Assembly (NCBI GenBank): GCA_013816485.1 | Contig: JACDEI010000023.1 | Location: 1-64,000 of the forward strand | Reading direction: 5' to 3' | DNA length: 64,000 bases | Source of the DNA: Planctomycetota bacterium | Lineage (GTDB): Bacteria; Planctomycetota; UBA11346 | Part shown: one piece after another, positions 23,059 to 33,905 of the stretch | Layout: each line of letters opens with the position of its first letter | How positions within the stretch are numbered: position 1 is the stretch's first letter | Notes under the pieces: model-generated | What the model was told of the DNA's origin: nothing | Databases searched by the model: none | Seen by the model: only the letters and a program-made list of their open reading frames with translations | Translations under genes and position numbers: made by a program

Positions 23059-23762
23059 GCGCCGCACGCCACGGTGGCGTGCTCAGCAGGCTGCTCGTAA
23101 TCCTGGTGGTGGTGTCGCTCAGTGGAGCGCTGGCGTGGACCACGCTGGCCAACCATCGCGCACACGGCGTCTGGAGCTTCCATCCGCTCGACAGCGCGTG
23201 GTGGTCGCCGGTGCCCAAGGACTCCACCAGCGGCGATCCGTTCGCCGAGGTCGCCAACGACGCGAAACGCCTGGCCGATCGCGCGGGCGAATCATTGTGG
23301 GGCAAGGGCGGCCTGATCGAACGCTGCGACACCTGGTGGCGGACACGCGAGCAGTCCACGACCACGCCACCGGCGACACCGGCACCGGGCACGCCGACGA
23401 CCACCCAACCCACGACCACCACACCAGTGCCGACGACGACGCCGACGCCGACGCCGGTGCCGACCACCGTGCGTGGCCTGCTCGAACAACGGTTCACCAC
23501 CAGCGAACAACGTTTCGCCGAAGGCATCGAGCTGGCCAAACGCGCCCGTCCGACCCTGGCCGACGACGCCGCGGCCCTCGCCGGACGCATGGGCACGCTG
23601 ACGCAGGCACGCACCTGTTTCAGCGAGGTCGAACGCGACCTGGGCGAGGCCATCCCCGCCTACGAGGCGATCGCCGGCCACGACCCGGCAAGACTCGCCA
23701 GCGCCAGACAATTGCTGGGATTCACCCGGCAGATGCAGGAACTCACGCGCCTGACCCCGTGA
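23055..23762 (+). CDS. membrane-anchored protein with Pro/Thr-rich linker, unknown
   Basis: 235 aa. A single N-terminal membrane segment (LLVILVVVSLSGALAW) is followed by ~70 residues without a known fold, then a striking Thr/Pro-rich stretch (TTTQPTTTTPVPTTTPTPTP) and a helical C-terminal domain of ~100 residues. ATGA overlap with the thioredoxin gene indicates translational coupling, so the two products may work together in the envelope. The family is not recognised. Confidence 0.65.
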   Translation: MSAARHGGVLSRLLVILVVVSLSGALAWTTLANHRAHGVWSFHPLDSAWWSPVPKDSTSGDPFAEVANDAKRLADRAGESLWGKGGLIERCDTWWRTREQSTTTPPATPAPGTPTTTQPTTTTPVPTTTPTPTPVPTTVRGLLEQRFTTSEQRFAEGIELAKRARPTLADDAAALAGRMGTLTQARTCFSEVERDLGEAIPAYEAIAGHDPARLASARQLLGFTRQMQELTRLTP

Positions 23763-23874
23763 ACCCGTACGCCACGGGCACCTTCATCGTCAGTTCACGC
23801 GGTCTTCATCTGCCTCGGAAGGATCTCCCGCGGAACGAGACGGTCGCCGCCCACACCGGTGCCCGGAGATTCGT

Positions 23875-23910
23875 GCCGCTCGTCGGGTCTTCTCGACGAG
23901 CGGCTTTTTT
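23875..23910 (+). terminator. intrinsic terminator
   Basis: An 11-bp perfect stem GCCGCTCGTCG / CGACGAGCGGC with an 8-base loop is followed by six T (23905-23910). It lies ~110 bp downstream of the thioredoxin-linker operon and is the clearest intrinsic terminator in this part of the window. Confidence 0.9.
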
Positions 23911-23953
23911 ATGCGCCGTGCGCCTCACCTTTTATGTGCCGTGCGCCTCACCT
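23911..23953. repeat. 20-bp direct repeat after the terminator
   Basis: ATGCGCCGTGCGCCTCACCT (23911-23930) is repeated with one mismatch at 23934-23953 after TTT. No function is visible; it sits between the terminator and the ispF stop. Confidence 0.7.
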
Positions 23954-23987
23954 GAAGCTGGCAGTGCGAAGCGCACCTTAGCGCGCC

Positions 23988-24470
23988 TCAACGCACCGGT
24001 TCGAGCAGCACCACGACCTGCGCCTGGATCGCACGTTTTTCGCCAACCGCGTCCAGGCCTTCGTTGGTCCGTGCCTTCACGCCGATACGCCCCAGCGGCA
24101 GGAACAGCAGTTCCGCCAGGAACTGACGCATCGGCAGCTTGTACGGCCCCAGGCGTGGGACCTGGGCAATGATGTTGCTGTCCATGTTGGTCACGCGCCA
24201 CGGTTTGAGCGCCGGCAACGCCAGGACTGCCTGGACGAAGGTGCGCGAATCGCGTCCGCGATGGGTCTCGTCGGTGTCGGGGAAGTGTTCGCCGATGTCG
24301 CCTGCACCGACCGCTCCCAGCAGCGCATCGCACAGCGCATGTAGCAGCACATCGCCATCGCTGTGCGCGACCACGCGGTATTCACACGGAATCGACACGC
24401 CACCGACGACGATGCCGCTGCCGGGTTCAAGCCGATGGATGTCGTAACCGATGCCGATGCGGTGGGTCAT
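23988..24470 (-). CDS. ispF: 2-C-methyl-D-erythritol 2,4-cyclodiphosphate synthase
   Basis: 160 aa from the ATG at 24470, the standard IspF length. Key motifs are RIGIGYDIHRL (zinc-binding Asp and His), VAHSDGDVLLHALCDALLGA, IGEHFPDTDE and the C-terminal KARTNEGLDAVGEK. It forms the cyclic diphosphate in the MEP route to isoprenoids. Upstream in-frame codons consist of repeat DNA and are not part of the gene. It follows gcvH on the same strand across a repeat hairpin. Confidence 0.97.
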   Translation of the reverse strand: MTHRIGIGYDIHRLEPGSGIVVGGVSIPCEYRVVAHSDGDVLLHALCDALLGAVGAGDIGEHFPDTDETHRGRDSRTFVQAVLALPALKPWRVTNMDSNIIAQVPRLGPYKLPMRQFLAELLFLPLGRIGVKARTNEGLDAVGEKRAIQAQVVVLLEPVR

Positions 24471-24478
24471 GCGAATAC

Positions 24479-24550
24479 GTCCGGAGTCCGGGGTCCGGGG
24501 TCCGGAGTCAATCGACGCGACTCCGGACCCCGGACACCGGACGCCGGACC
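24479..24550. repeat. 7-bp repeat hairpin (GGAGTCC / GGGGTCC unit)
   Basis: CCGGAGT-CCGGGGT-CCGGGGT-CCGGAGT (24481-24508) faces ACTCCGG-ACCCCGG-ACACCGG-ACGCCGG (24520-24547) across a ~11-base spacer. The near-perfect stem fills the gap between gcvH and ispF. Confidence 0.95.
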
Positions 24551-24561
24551 GTGGCAATCCC

Positions 24562-24930
24562 TCATTTCGTAATCTTCGCCTGGTAATCCGCCGCCGACAG
24601 CAGGCCGGCGAGCGCATCGGCTTTGGCCGGTTTGATCTTGGCGAACCAGCCGTTCTTGAGCGGGTCGCTGTTGACCAGTTCGGGATTGTTGGCCAGGGCG
24701 CTGTTCACCTCGGCCACCGTGCCGTCGATCGGACTGTAATAGTCGTTCACCGACTTCACCGATTCGATCTCGGCGCAGGGCTTGCCGCGCGTCAGTACCG
24801 TGCCGACCGTGGGCAACTGTACGTGGATGACCTCACCGACCTCGCCCGCGGCGAACGGTGAGAGGCCGATCACCACCAGGCCGCCCTCGGCACGCGCCCA
24901 TTCGTGGGTGGGAAGGTAGGATTCGCTCAT
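24562..24930 (-). CDS. gcvH: glycine cleavage system H protein
   Basis: 122 aa from the ATG at 24930. It has the full lipoyl-domain pattern of GcvH: YLPTHEWAR at the start, GEVIHVQLPTVG, and the lipoylation site EIESVKSVNDYYSPIDG (Lys in ESVKS). The protein shuttles the aminomethyl group between GcvP, GcvT and GcvL. None of those partners is in the window. No glycine riboswitch was seen in the 340-bp upstream gap. Confidence 0.97.
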   Translation of the reverse strand: MSESYLPTHEWARAEGGLVVIGLSPFAAGEVGEVIHVQLPTVGTVLTRGKPCAEIESVKSVNDYYSPIDGTVAEVNSALANNPELVNSDPLKNGWFAKIKPAKADALAGLLSAADYQAKITK

Positions 24931-25270
24931 GGTTCGGTTCCGCAGCAGGTGGAAGGGCGCAGATTGGATCACCACCCCCTCCGACCTGCAAGCGGGCACG
25001 ATGCCGGCACTGACGCACACGCGCCACGTCGCGACTGGAAGCGGTCGGACAGCCAGCTAACACCACGGCGTCCCGGGGGCTCAGACACGTGTCGGGTGTG
25101 TGAAGTGGCGGACAGGTGCTGCGAGTGGGAACATTGTTCGCTTCCAGCTTGGGGGATATGGTTGACAAGTGCTTACATGACCATCGGCTGCCGCCCCCTG
25201 CCGGCCAGCCTCTCCATGCGAGCCTTCGGATGATGCAGTTTCTGCAGGGACCTGGAGCTAGGACGGCAAC
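24931..25270. other. divergent intergenic region, gcvH / kinase
   Basis: 340 bp between two divergent starts. It contains a TTGACA at 25162-25167 (plus strand) without a convincing -10 at the right distance. No coding signal or repeat was seen. Confidence 0.4.
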
Positions 25271-26533
25271 GTGGTGACCAACGGCACGAACGCAGCTGAA
25301 TTGGATGAGGATTTCCGCTATGGCCAGTTGGCCATTGAGGGCCGGCTCATCACTCCCGACCAGTTCGACACCGCGATGGACCGCGTGCGCGAATCGAAGA
25401 AGCCCCTCGCCGACATCCTGGTCACCGACGGCACCATTGACGCCACCACCGCCGACCGCCTGACCAAGGCCCTGCGCCGCATCGTCCGCGACGAGCGTGC
25501 GAAGAGCGAAGGCGGGATGCTGGTCAACAAACAGATCGGCGGTTACAAACTCGTCAGACGCATTGGTGAAGGCGGCATGGGCGAGGTGTACCTCGCCGAG
25601 CAGCTCACCATGCACCGCACGGTTGCGCTCAAGATCCTGCACAACAAATGGGCCGACGACGAGGAGTTCCGCAAACGCTTCCTGCTGGAAGCACGCGCCG
25701 CGGGCAAACTCAACCACCAGAACCTCATCCAGGTCTACGACGTCAACAAGTACCAGGGGAAGTACTACTTCTCGATGGAGTTCATCGACGGCGTGACGGT
25801 CGAAGACCTCATCCGCCATGAAGGCGCGTTGCCGGTCGAGAAGGTCATCAACATCTGCATGCAGGTGTGCCAGGCGCTGAAGTACCTCGCCAATCACAAC
25901 ATCGTGCACCGCGACATCAAACCGGCCAACATCATGGTGACCAAGGACGGCACGGTGAAGCTGGGCGACTTCGGCTTCATCCAGTCGGTGTGGGACGCCG
26001 AACTGATGCAGGAAGGCACCACCATCGGCACGCCGGACTACATCTCGCCCGAACAGGCGCGTGGTGAACGCAACCTCGACGTGCGCTCGGACATCTACTC
26101 GCTCGGCGCATCGCTCTTCCACATGCTCACCGGCAAGACCCTGTTCCAGGGTTCGTGCAGCAAGGTGATGCGCGACCACATCGAGACCGAGCCGCCGAAA
26201 CTGGAAGACCTGCGCAAGGACCTGCCCAAGGACCTCAAGCGCATGCTCGGCAAGATGACGGCCAAGCAGCCGATCGATCGCTACCAGACACCGGACGAGG
26301 TGATCAAGGACCTCGACCTGCTGCGCATCGACGTGGCGCACAAGGACGGCGCGATCCCATCGTCGCGCAGCCAGATCATGAACGTGATCACGGCTGAAAA
26401 GGAACGCATCGCCACGCTGGAGAAGGTCATCGCCGCGAAATCGCAGCAGATCACCGCGCTGCTGGTGCTCATGGGCCTGGGTTGGATCCTCGCCGCGGCG
26501 AGTTTCGCCATGTGGATGATCAACGCCAAGTAG
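25271..26533 (+). CDS. Hanks-type Ser/Thr protein kinase, C-terminal membrane anchor
   Basis: 420 aa from a GTG at 25271. Residues ~15-85 form a helical N-terminal domain (GQLAIEGRLITPDQFDTAM...ILVTDGTID) like those in front of other bacterial kinases and secretion ATPases. The kinase domain (~95-350) is complete: glycine loop IGEGGMGEVYLAE, VALKIL lysine, HRDIKPANIM catalytic loop, KLGDFGF (DFG), and GTPDYISPEQARG. A coiled segment (TAEKERIATLEKVIAAKSQQI) leads into one C-terminal membrane span (LLVLMGLGWILAAASFAMW). The C-terminal anchoring with no extracellular sensor suggests that input comes through the N-terminal domain. The FHA-cyclase gene downstream is a natural phospho-threonine partner. 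Confidence 0.93.
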   Translation: MVTNGTNAAELDEDFRYGQLAIEGRLITPDQFDTAMDRVRESKKPLADILVTDGTIDATTADRLTKALRRIVRDERAKSEGGMLVNKQIGGYKLVRRIGEGGMGEVYLAEQLTMHRTVALKILHNKWADDEEFRKRFLLEARAAGKLNHQNLIQVYDVNKYQGKYYFSMEFIDGVTVEDLIRHEGALPVEKVINICMQVCQALKYLANHNIVHRDIKPANIMVTKDGTVKLGDFGFIQSVWDAELMQEGTTIGTPDYISPEQARGERNLDVRSDIYSLGASLFHMLTGKTLFQGSCSKVMRDHIETEPPKLEDLRKDLPKDLKRMLGKMTAKQPIDRYQTPDEVIKDLDLLRIDVAHKDGAIPSSRSQIMNVITAEKERIATLEKVIAAKSQQITALLVLMGLGWILAAASFAMWMINAK

Positions 26534-26715
26534 ATGTCCGATGTCAGGCGATGTCCGATGTCCGATGTCGGACAGCAGGACACCTGGATGGACGGTCGAT
26601 TACCTGGAGGTGCGCAGCAAAGCCCAGTAGGACGTCTGTGATCGCCCAAGACAGTCCGCCATTCCTCCCGATCTCCCGGTCCACCCAGACATCGGACATC
26701 GGACATCGGACATCC
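26534..26715. repeat. 7-bp repeat hairpin (GATGTCC unit)
   Basis: GATGTCC-GATGTCA...GATGTCC-GATGTCC-GATGTCG at 26534-26571 faces ACATCGG-ACATCGG-ACATCGG-ACATCC at 26689-26715. The arms enclose a ~115-bp spacer and span the whole gap between the kinase stop and the next gene. The same unit is inserted in mutS at 9033-9100. Confidence 0.92.
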
Positions 26716-26773
26716 ATCAGCGGATAGCCCTTGGGGGTTGCCCCTCTAACGAGCCACGGCTAGGGTCAGGGAC

Positions 26774-28663
<1,890 letters not shown>

Positions 28664-28797
28664 CCGGCCGGATCAGCGCGCCTGCGCTGCTGCCGTCATC
28701 CCGCCACGCGTCCACCACGCGTCCACCAGCGACCCGACCTGGGAATTGCTTGGAACTGCCCATCCATCCCTGAAGGTGAATTCCAGCACGCAACCGT

Positions 28798-29679
28798 ATG
28801 CCCATGCCACTCCCATCCTGTTCCGCCGATTGGCTTGGCGAGGTGCTCGATCACCTCGAAATAGCGGCGTTGGCTGCCGCCGGCGAAGGCCTGGAGGACG
28901 AGCCGGATCAGCAGCGCTGGCTGAGTTTCATGCAGCGCCAGGCGGTGAGTTCCTGCCGAATGACTCGTGGGCTGGCGTCACTCCATGGCGACAGCCCGGA
29001 AGAGGTCGATCCCGAACGCGAAGCCGATGAACTCGAAGAGCTCGATGACCTAGCCCACGCGCTGCGCAAAGATCTTCCAGACGCGCTGCGCGAAGTGGTG
29101 AGCGAAGCCCAGTTGTTTCTGCTGTTCTACCTCGCGGCACACATCCGCGCCGGTGTGATCGATCGCACCGAGGGCCAGGCGGTCGCGCTCGCCTGCTGGC
29201 AGGAATGCCGCGGCGAGGACTGCGACGATGAACCGTTGCCGGTACGCGTCGATGTCCCAGGCGATGCGCACGCCTGGGTCGACGAGATCATCGCCGCCTT
29301 CGCCAGCAGCAGCGGCACCAACGCCCTCGAATTGGGCGACGGCGGCAACTTCACCGCGCCACCAGCATCGCTACTTCAGAGCGCGATCGTCCTGGCGCTC
29401 GGCAACCGGCGCGCGGCCCCCGAACGTGCTGAACTGGAGGAACTCATCGCCACCATCACCGCGATGGAGGCCGACGTCAGCGGCAGCGGCCCAGAATGGC
29501 AGGCGATGCGCCGCATCCCCTCGTTGGCCTTCGCCATGTATTATGTGTGGGTGCACCTGGCACTCGGCTTGACCGAGGAGAGCACCGCCATGGTGGTGAT
29601 GCGCGAGTGCACTGAGCGCATCGGCGAATTCCGCGAGCGCATCGGCGAATTCCGCGATCCGCTGCCGCGTGAACGCTGA
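28798..29679 (+). CDS. acidic helical protein, unknown
   Basis: 293 aa, strongly acidic (many Glu/Asp runs such as EEVDPEREADELEELDD), with no signal peptide and no membrane span. Helix is predicted throughout by eye. No family is recognised. The C-terminus carries a 7-residue tandem duplication (RIGEFRE-RIGEFRD), encoded by a 21-bp direct repeat with a unit ending GCATCGGCGAATTCCGCGA. It follows the cyclase on the same strand at a 134-bp distance and might belong to that signalling group, but nothing proves it. Confidence 0.7.
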   Translation: MPMPLPSCSADWLGEVLDHLEIAALAAAGEGLEDEPDQQRWLSFMQRQAVSSCRMTRGLASLHGDSPEEVDPEREADELEELDDLAHALRKDLPDALREVVSEAQLFLLFYLAAHIRAGVIDRTEGQAVALACWQECRGEDCDDEPLPVRVDVPGDAHAWVDEIIAAFASSSGTNALELGDGGNFTAPPASLLQSAIVLALGNRRAAPERAELEELIATITAMEADVSGSGPEWQAMRRIPSLAFAMYYVWVHLALGLTEESTAMVVMRECTERIGEFRERIGEFRDPLPRER

Positions 29680-29681
29680 GC

Positions 29682-29726
29682 GAGCGAAAAGAGCGAAAAG
29701 AGCGAAAAGCGCGAAAAGCGCGAAAA
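29682..29726. repeat. 9-bp tandem repeat (GAGCGAAAA / GCGCGAAAA unit)
   Basis: Five consecutive 9-mers (three GAGCGAAAA, two GCGCGAAAA) start 3 bp after the stop of the acidic protein and end 20 bp before the hemW stop. There is a single orientation and no inverted arm. Confidence 0.93.
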
Positions 29727-29745
29727 GCGCGCAGCCCGCCGTGCA

Positions 29746-30870
29746 CTACGGCATCAGATAAACCGTCACCGTATCCTGCACCGGTCGTCCTGCGCGCGTC
29801 AGACGCAGGTGGCCAGCGGATTCCTCCACCAGACCTTCGTTGATGAGCGCATCGACGCGTGAGCGCCAGCGGCTGGCAGGATCCCCCTGCGCCTCGACTT
29901 CGGCCAAGACCACCCCCTGCGCCAAGCGTAGTCCGAGCATCCAGGTCTCGCGCTGGCGTTCCGTTGCGCTGATGGTCTCACTGCGCCACGCCGCCGCTCC
30001 ACCCGCGCTGATCGCGGTGATGTAGGCAGCCGGATGTTTCTCGCGCGTTACCCGCACGCCACCGACGGTGCTGACCGCGCCGGCACCGGCGGCGTGGTAG
30101 TCGCGTTGCCGCCAGTACGCGAGGTTGTGGCGCGACTCCTGGCCCGTGCGCGCGAAGTTGCTGGTTTCATACGCCATCAGCCCCAGATCGGTGAACGCGT
30201 CCCACAACAGGTCGAACTGCCGGCGGCTGTCTTGTGGCGCGATGTCGTGCAATTCGCCGCGCCCGCGCCGGGCATGGAACTCGGTGCCGGGTTCGTAGGT
30301 CAGGTGGTAGACCGATGCATGGCTCAGGTCGTGGCGGCGGTAGAGCGTCAGGTCCTGGCGCAGCTCCGCATCGGTCTGCCCAGGCAGGCCCATGATGAGA
30401 TCCGCCGACACCCGCGGCACCGCCCGGCGGGCGAGCTCGATGGCACGGTCAGCTTCGCTGGCGTTATGAACGCGCCCCAGGAAGCGCAGGTGATGGTCGT
30501 GGGTCGACTGCACGCCCAGCGACAGGCGGTTGACCCCGTGCTCGGCAAGGACGGCGAAACGCTCGGCATCGGACGACCCAGGATTGGCCTCGCACGTCCA
30601 TTCATACCCCGCAGCCAGGATGAGGTGCGCGCGTACCCCCGCGAGCAGACGCGCAAGCAAGGCCACTCCCAGCAGCGTTGGTGTGCCTCCGCCGATGAAG
30701 ACCGTGTCGTAGGGCCCGCGTGGCAGGCGACGCACCTCGGCGAGCAGCGCATCGACGTAGGCCGCATGTTCCGCATCCCGCCCGGCGATGGAGTTGAAGT
30801 CGCAGTACGGGCATTTCGCCGCGCAGTACGGCACGTGCAGGTAGAGGTGGCGGGGCGCGGTGTCGACCAT
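29746..30870 (-). CDS. hemW: HemW-like radical SAM protein (coproporphyrinogen III oxidase-like)
   Basis: 374 aa from the ATG at 30870 (MVDTAPRHLYLHVPYC). The radical SAM cluster motif CAAKCPYCDF carries the CxxxCxxC-F spacing typical of HemW. It is followed by FIGGGTPTLL, NPGSSDAERF, and NRLSLGVQS. The HemN/HemW C-terminal domain is present (YHAAGAGAVSTVGG). HemW binds heme and is thought to act as a heme chaperone rather than an oxidase. The gene is divergent from the next gene, with a 140-bp gap. Confidence 0.9.
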   Translation of the reverse strand: MVDTAPRHLYLHVPYCAAKCPYCDFNSIAGRDAEHAAYVDALLAEVRRLPRGPYDTVFIGGGTPTLLGVALLARLLAGVRAHLILAAGYEWTCEANPGSSDAERFAVLAEHGVNRLSLGVQSTHDHHLRFLGRVHNASEADRAIELARRAVPRVSADLIMGLPGQTDAELRQDLTLYRRHDLSHASVYHLTYEPGTEFHARRGRGELHDIAPQDSRRQFDLLWDAFTDLGLMAYETSNFARTGQESRHNLAYWRQRDYHAAGAGAVSTVGGVRVTREKHPAAYITAISAGGAAAWRSETISATERQRETWMLGLRLAQGVVLAEVEAQGDPASRWRSRVDALINEGLVEESAGHLRLTRAGRPVQDTVTVYLMP

Positions 30871-31010
30871 CGCCCGCAGTAGGCAGCACGCGGGCGCGCC
30901 GGCAACCGCCGCCCGCTGCATGACCGGACACGTGCGCCAGCATGCCTGGGCGGCGGTTGTGGGCTGGCGTACTCCCCACTAGGCTGCCGACGAACCTCCG
31001 CCGGATCCGC

Positions 31011-31781
31011 ATGGCACTGCTCAACTGGTCGATGACCACCCTTGGCTATCCTGCCCACGCCCGCACCGCATCGCGCGTGGTCGGCCTGACGCACATGAGC
31101 ACGCACGATGCGCTGCACTTCATCGAGGTGCAGGGCCTCTCGACCGGTTGGTTGCAGGTCGAAGGGTCGCAACCGCAGCTCGAACGCATCCGCGAAGGCA
31201 CCCGGGTTGACGTCAACCTGCCGGAGCTCTTCGCCAGCAGCATGATCATCCAGACCGAAGGCGTGGCCTCCGGCGCGCTGACCTTCGTCGCCGCTGATCC
31301 GAAACTCGGCAAACCACCCGGCGATCGTTCGCTGGTCGCCTGGGCCGAGGAACAGCGCCGTCCATGGCTAGAGGTCATCGACAACGACGTGGCCTATTTC
31401 GGTGGCCTCGACGACACCCAGATTGATGTGCTGCTACGCTGGTTCCTCGCCCGCCGCCCGGCCGAGATCGATTGGCGCAAGACCGTGCTCGACCCGCGTC
31501 TGGCCGCGCGTCTGCGAGCCGGCTTGTTCGACCATGGATGGACGCGCAACCTCGAACTGGTGAAGGTCGGGCGCAAGACTTTCTGCGACTTGTGGGGCGG
31601 CGTGCATTCCAAATGCCTGCTCGACCACAGCACCATCCCAGGCCCGATGCAGGTGCAGATCGGCCTGCGCCTGTCCTGCGACAACGGCGCCTGGAGCGGC
31701 AAGGACATCAGCGATCAGCGCTGCGTGCTCAACGACGACACCGGCAAGCTGACGTTCGGGTCGGGCTATTATAAGCCATGA
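31011..31781 (+). CDS. conserved-looking protein of unknown function
   Basis: 256 aa from the ATG at 31011; the longer frame from 30942 overlaps the hemW 5-prime region and looks non-coding. A PilZ-like beta pattern may be present around residues 40-90 (FIEVQGLSTGWLQVEGSQPQLERIREGTRVDVNLP), but the match is weak. The C-terminus is rich in aromatic and charged residues. No signal peptide or membrane span is visible. It is flanked by hemW and a repeat hairpin. Confidence 0.65.
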   Translation: MALLNWSMTTLGYPAHARTASRVVGLTHMSTHDALHFIEVQGLSTGWLQVEGSQPQLERIREGTRVDVNLPELFASSMIIQTEGVASGALTFVAADPKLGKPPGDRSLVAWAEEQRRPWLEVIDNDVAYFGGLDDTQIDVLLRWFLARRPAEIDWRKTVLDPRLAARLRAGLFDHGWTRNLELVKVGRKTFCDLWGGVHSKCLLDHSTIPGPMQVQIGLRLSCDNGAWSGKDISDQRCVLNDDTGKLTFGSGYYKP

Positions 31782-31794
31782 ACGCGGAGCTACG

Positions 31795-31908
31795 AGCTAT
31801 GGGCTACGAGCTACGAGTTCATTCCCATTGCCCAGTCGGGAGCCCTGCTGCGCACCGTGTTTCTAAGTTCAATGGACTCGCAGCTCGCAGCTCGCAGCTC
31901 GCAGCTCA
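31795..31908. repeat. 7-bp repeat hairpin (CTACGAG / CTCGCAG unit)
   Basis: GAGCTAC-GAGCTAT-GGGCTAC-GAGCTAC-GAG at 31797-31827 faces five CTCGCAG units at 31878-31908. The arms pair with one mismatch per unit. It fills the gap up to 3 bp before the next start codon (31912), so it would fold in that gene's leader. Confidence 0.9.
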
Positions 31909-31911
31909 TCC

Positions 31912-32439
31912 ATGAACAAGGCCACCATCCTCGCCGTCATCCTGTTGGCGATCATCGCCGCTGGTGCGCTGATGGTGAATCGCGAGATGCGTGATGCGAC
32001 CGCACGCCCGGCGGTGCAACGCCAGTTGTCGCAGGCGCGGCTCGCCCAGTTCGCCGAGGCGCTGCGTCAGTACCAGGGCGAACACCACACCTGGCCTGAT
32101 ACCACCGCGCAATTGCTGCGCGCTGGGAAACTGCCCGCCACCAGCACGATGGTGCGTGGCGCCGGCATCTACCGTTATCGCAAGCCCGCCGCCGCTGGGC
32201 CCGCGGACACCCTGGTGATGTGGAGCGACCGTCCCCACGACGGTGTCGCCGCCGGTGAATCGTGGGGTGGCGAAGGCCAGGTCACGGACAAGGCCGTGCC
32301 ACCGACCGCCTACGCACTGACCGCCGGTCTGGAGGTCGTGGCGCTGTCGCCAGAAGAATGGGCCAAGCGCAAGCCAACCGAGGAAATCGCCCAGCCCGAG
32401 CCACCAGCGGCGCCGGGAACATCCGCACCAGCACCGTGA
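31912..32439 (+). CDS. pseudopilin-like membrane-anchored protein
   Basis: 175 aa. An N-terminal hydrophobic helix (ATILAVILLAIIAAGALMV) is followed by an amphipathic helix (QLSQARLAQFAEALRQYQGEHHTWPDT) and a beta-rich part (GIYRYRKP...TLVMWSDRPHDGV). This layout resembles type II secretion pseudopilins, but the GFTLIE prepilin motif is missing. The C-terminus is Pro/Ala-rich. The function is unknown. Confidence 0.6.
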   Translation: MNKATILAVILLAIIAAGALMVNREMRDATARPAVQRQLSQARLAQFAEALRQYQGEHHTWPDTTAQLLRAGKLPATSTMVRGAGIYRYRKPAAAGPADTLVMWSDRPHDGVAAGESWGGEGQVTDKAVPPTAYALTAGLEVVALSPEEWAKRKPTEEIAQPEPPAAPGTSAPAP

Positions 32440-32517
32440 GTATGTGAGCGGTGCGCCCGTTGCGGCTGGCACCGGGTGCGGTTGATCCCCCTCACTTCGG
32501 ATCGACACTCCCCGCCC

Positions 32518-33402
32518 ATGCGTGTGGTCAGCTTTGGTGAACGTGGACGGGAACAGGCCGGTGTGCTGAGTGCCGATGGCACCCGGGTGCTGCCCGTAGC
32601 AGCGCTTGATCCGTCGCTGCCAACCAACGTCCGCGCGCTGATTGCCGGTTACCACCTGCCGCGTCTCGCCGCACAACTGCAGTGCACCGACGAACGTGGT
32701 CTCGCTTTGGCTGACGTGCGCCTGGGACCGCCGGTCACCGATCCTTCCAAGGTGGTGTGCATCGGCCTCAACTTCAAAGGCCACGCTGCCGAGCAGAACA
32801 AACCGTGGCCCGAACAACCGCTGCTGTTTGCCAAAGCACCGAGCGCACTCTGCGGTGCACACGACGACATCGAACTGCCGGAGGACGACTGCGGCCCCGA
32901 CTACGAGGTCGAACTGGTGGCGGTGATCGGACGCCGGGCGCGCCACGTCGCCGCCGGTGATGCCCTCACCTACCTTGCCGGCTGGTGTGTCGGCAACGAT
33001 GTCTCCGGCCGGAAATGGCAGAAGAGCGACGGCCAGTTCTTCCGCGCGAAAAGCTGCGACTCCTTTTTCCCCTGCGGCCCGGCGCTGGTCACCAGCGATG
33101 AGATCACCGACCTTTGCGCGCTGCGCCTGACCACCCGCATCGGCGACGAGCTGCTGCAGGACGCCACCGCCGCCGACCTGATCCACGACGTGCCGACGCT
33201 GATCGCCTACATCAGCCGTTACATGACGCTCGAACCCGGCGACCTCATCAGCACCGGCACCCCCGCCGGGGTCGGCTGCTACCGCACGCCGCCACGCTTC
33301 CTGCGCGCCGGCGACACCGTGACCTGCGCCATCACCGGAGCGGTCGAACTCGGACGTCTGGTCAACCGCGTCGTCGCCAGCAACCACCAGGCAGCACGCT
33401 GA
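32518..33402 (+). CDS. fumarylacetoacetate hydrolase (FAH) family protein
   Basis: 294 aa from the ATG at 32518 (a GTG at 32476 is possible). The N-terminal arm MRVVSFGERGREQAGVL is followed by the FAH core: VVCIGLNFKGHAAEQN, the metal-binding DYEVELVAVIGRRA, GNDVSGRKWQ, and TGTPAGVG. Members cleave C-C bonds of acylpyruvates or hydrate related keto acids with Mg2+. The substrate cannot be fixed from sequence. It is followed after 1 bp by a small membrane protein gene, so they are likely co-transcribed. Confidence 0.9.
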   Translation: MRVVSFGERGREQAGVLSADGTRVLPVAALDPSLPTNVRALIAGYHLPRLAAQLQCTDERGLALADVRLGPPVTDPSKVVCIGLNFKGHAAEQNKPWPEQPLLFAKAPSALCGAHDDIELPEDDCGPDYEVELVAVIGRRARHVAAGDALTYLAGWCVGNDVSGRKWQKSDGQFFRAKSCDSFFPCGPALVTSDEITDLCALRLTTRIGDELLQDATAADLIHDVPTLIAYISRYMTLEPGDLISTGTPAGVGCYRTPPRFLRAGDTVTCAITGAVELGRLVNRVVASNHQAAR

Positions 33403-33403
33403 C

Positions 33404-33865
33404 ATGGCACGTCTCCTCATCGTCATCAGCCTGTTCGTCTCCCTCGTCGGCCTGGTCATCGCTTGGCCCTTGGTGCGCGCCGCCGTGCAGTTCCGTCCAG
33501 TGCGTGGCGAGGTCCTCGACGTCATCACCGTGCCGGCGGACAACGGCCGGGTGCGCGTGATCATCGCCTACGAATACCCGCTGCCGACCCCCGGCGAACG
33601 TGCGATCGGCTACACCCTGACCGACGAACGCCTGCAGCCGGTGCCCGATCCAGAAATGGATGCGCAGCAGGCCGAGTCGCTGCGGCGCAACCTCCCAGGG
33701 CGGGCGGTGCGGATCTATTACGAAGTGAACCGTCCCATCGACAGCGCGTTCATGCTCAGCCCGGTCTCCGACAAGGGCGGCCTGCGCGCGGAACACGGGG
33801 CTTTGATGGTGCTGATCGGCATCGCCTTCAGCATTATCGGCCAACTCGCGCGCATGCGCCGCTGA
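33404..33865 (+). CDS. DUF3592-like membrane protein
   Basis: 153 aa with membrane spans at both ends (LLIVISLFVSLVGLVIAWPLV and ALMVLIGIAFSIIGQLA). Between them lies a beta-rich domain with RGEVLDVITVP, VRVIIAYEY and VRIYYEVNRPIDS, the pattern of DUF3592. Function is unknown in the family. It starts directly after the FAH gene stop. Confidence 0.65.
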   Translation: MARLLIVISLFVSLVGLVIAWPLVRAAVQFRPVRGEVLDVITVPADNGRVRVIIAYEYPLPTPGERAIGYTLTDERLQPVPDPEMDAQQAESLRRNLPGRAVRIYYEVNRPIDSAFMLSPVSDKGGLRAEHGALMVLIGIAFSIIGQLARMRR

Positions 33866-33905
33866 CCGTTTCCATCGGAGCACACGTCCTTCCCAGGAGC
33901 ACACC

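Noticed and set aside
24931-25140. Glycine riboswitch upstream of gcvH
   Set aside because: The conserved glycine aptamer blocks were not found on the minus strand in this gap.
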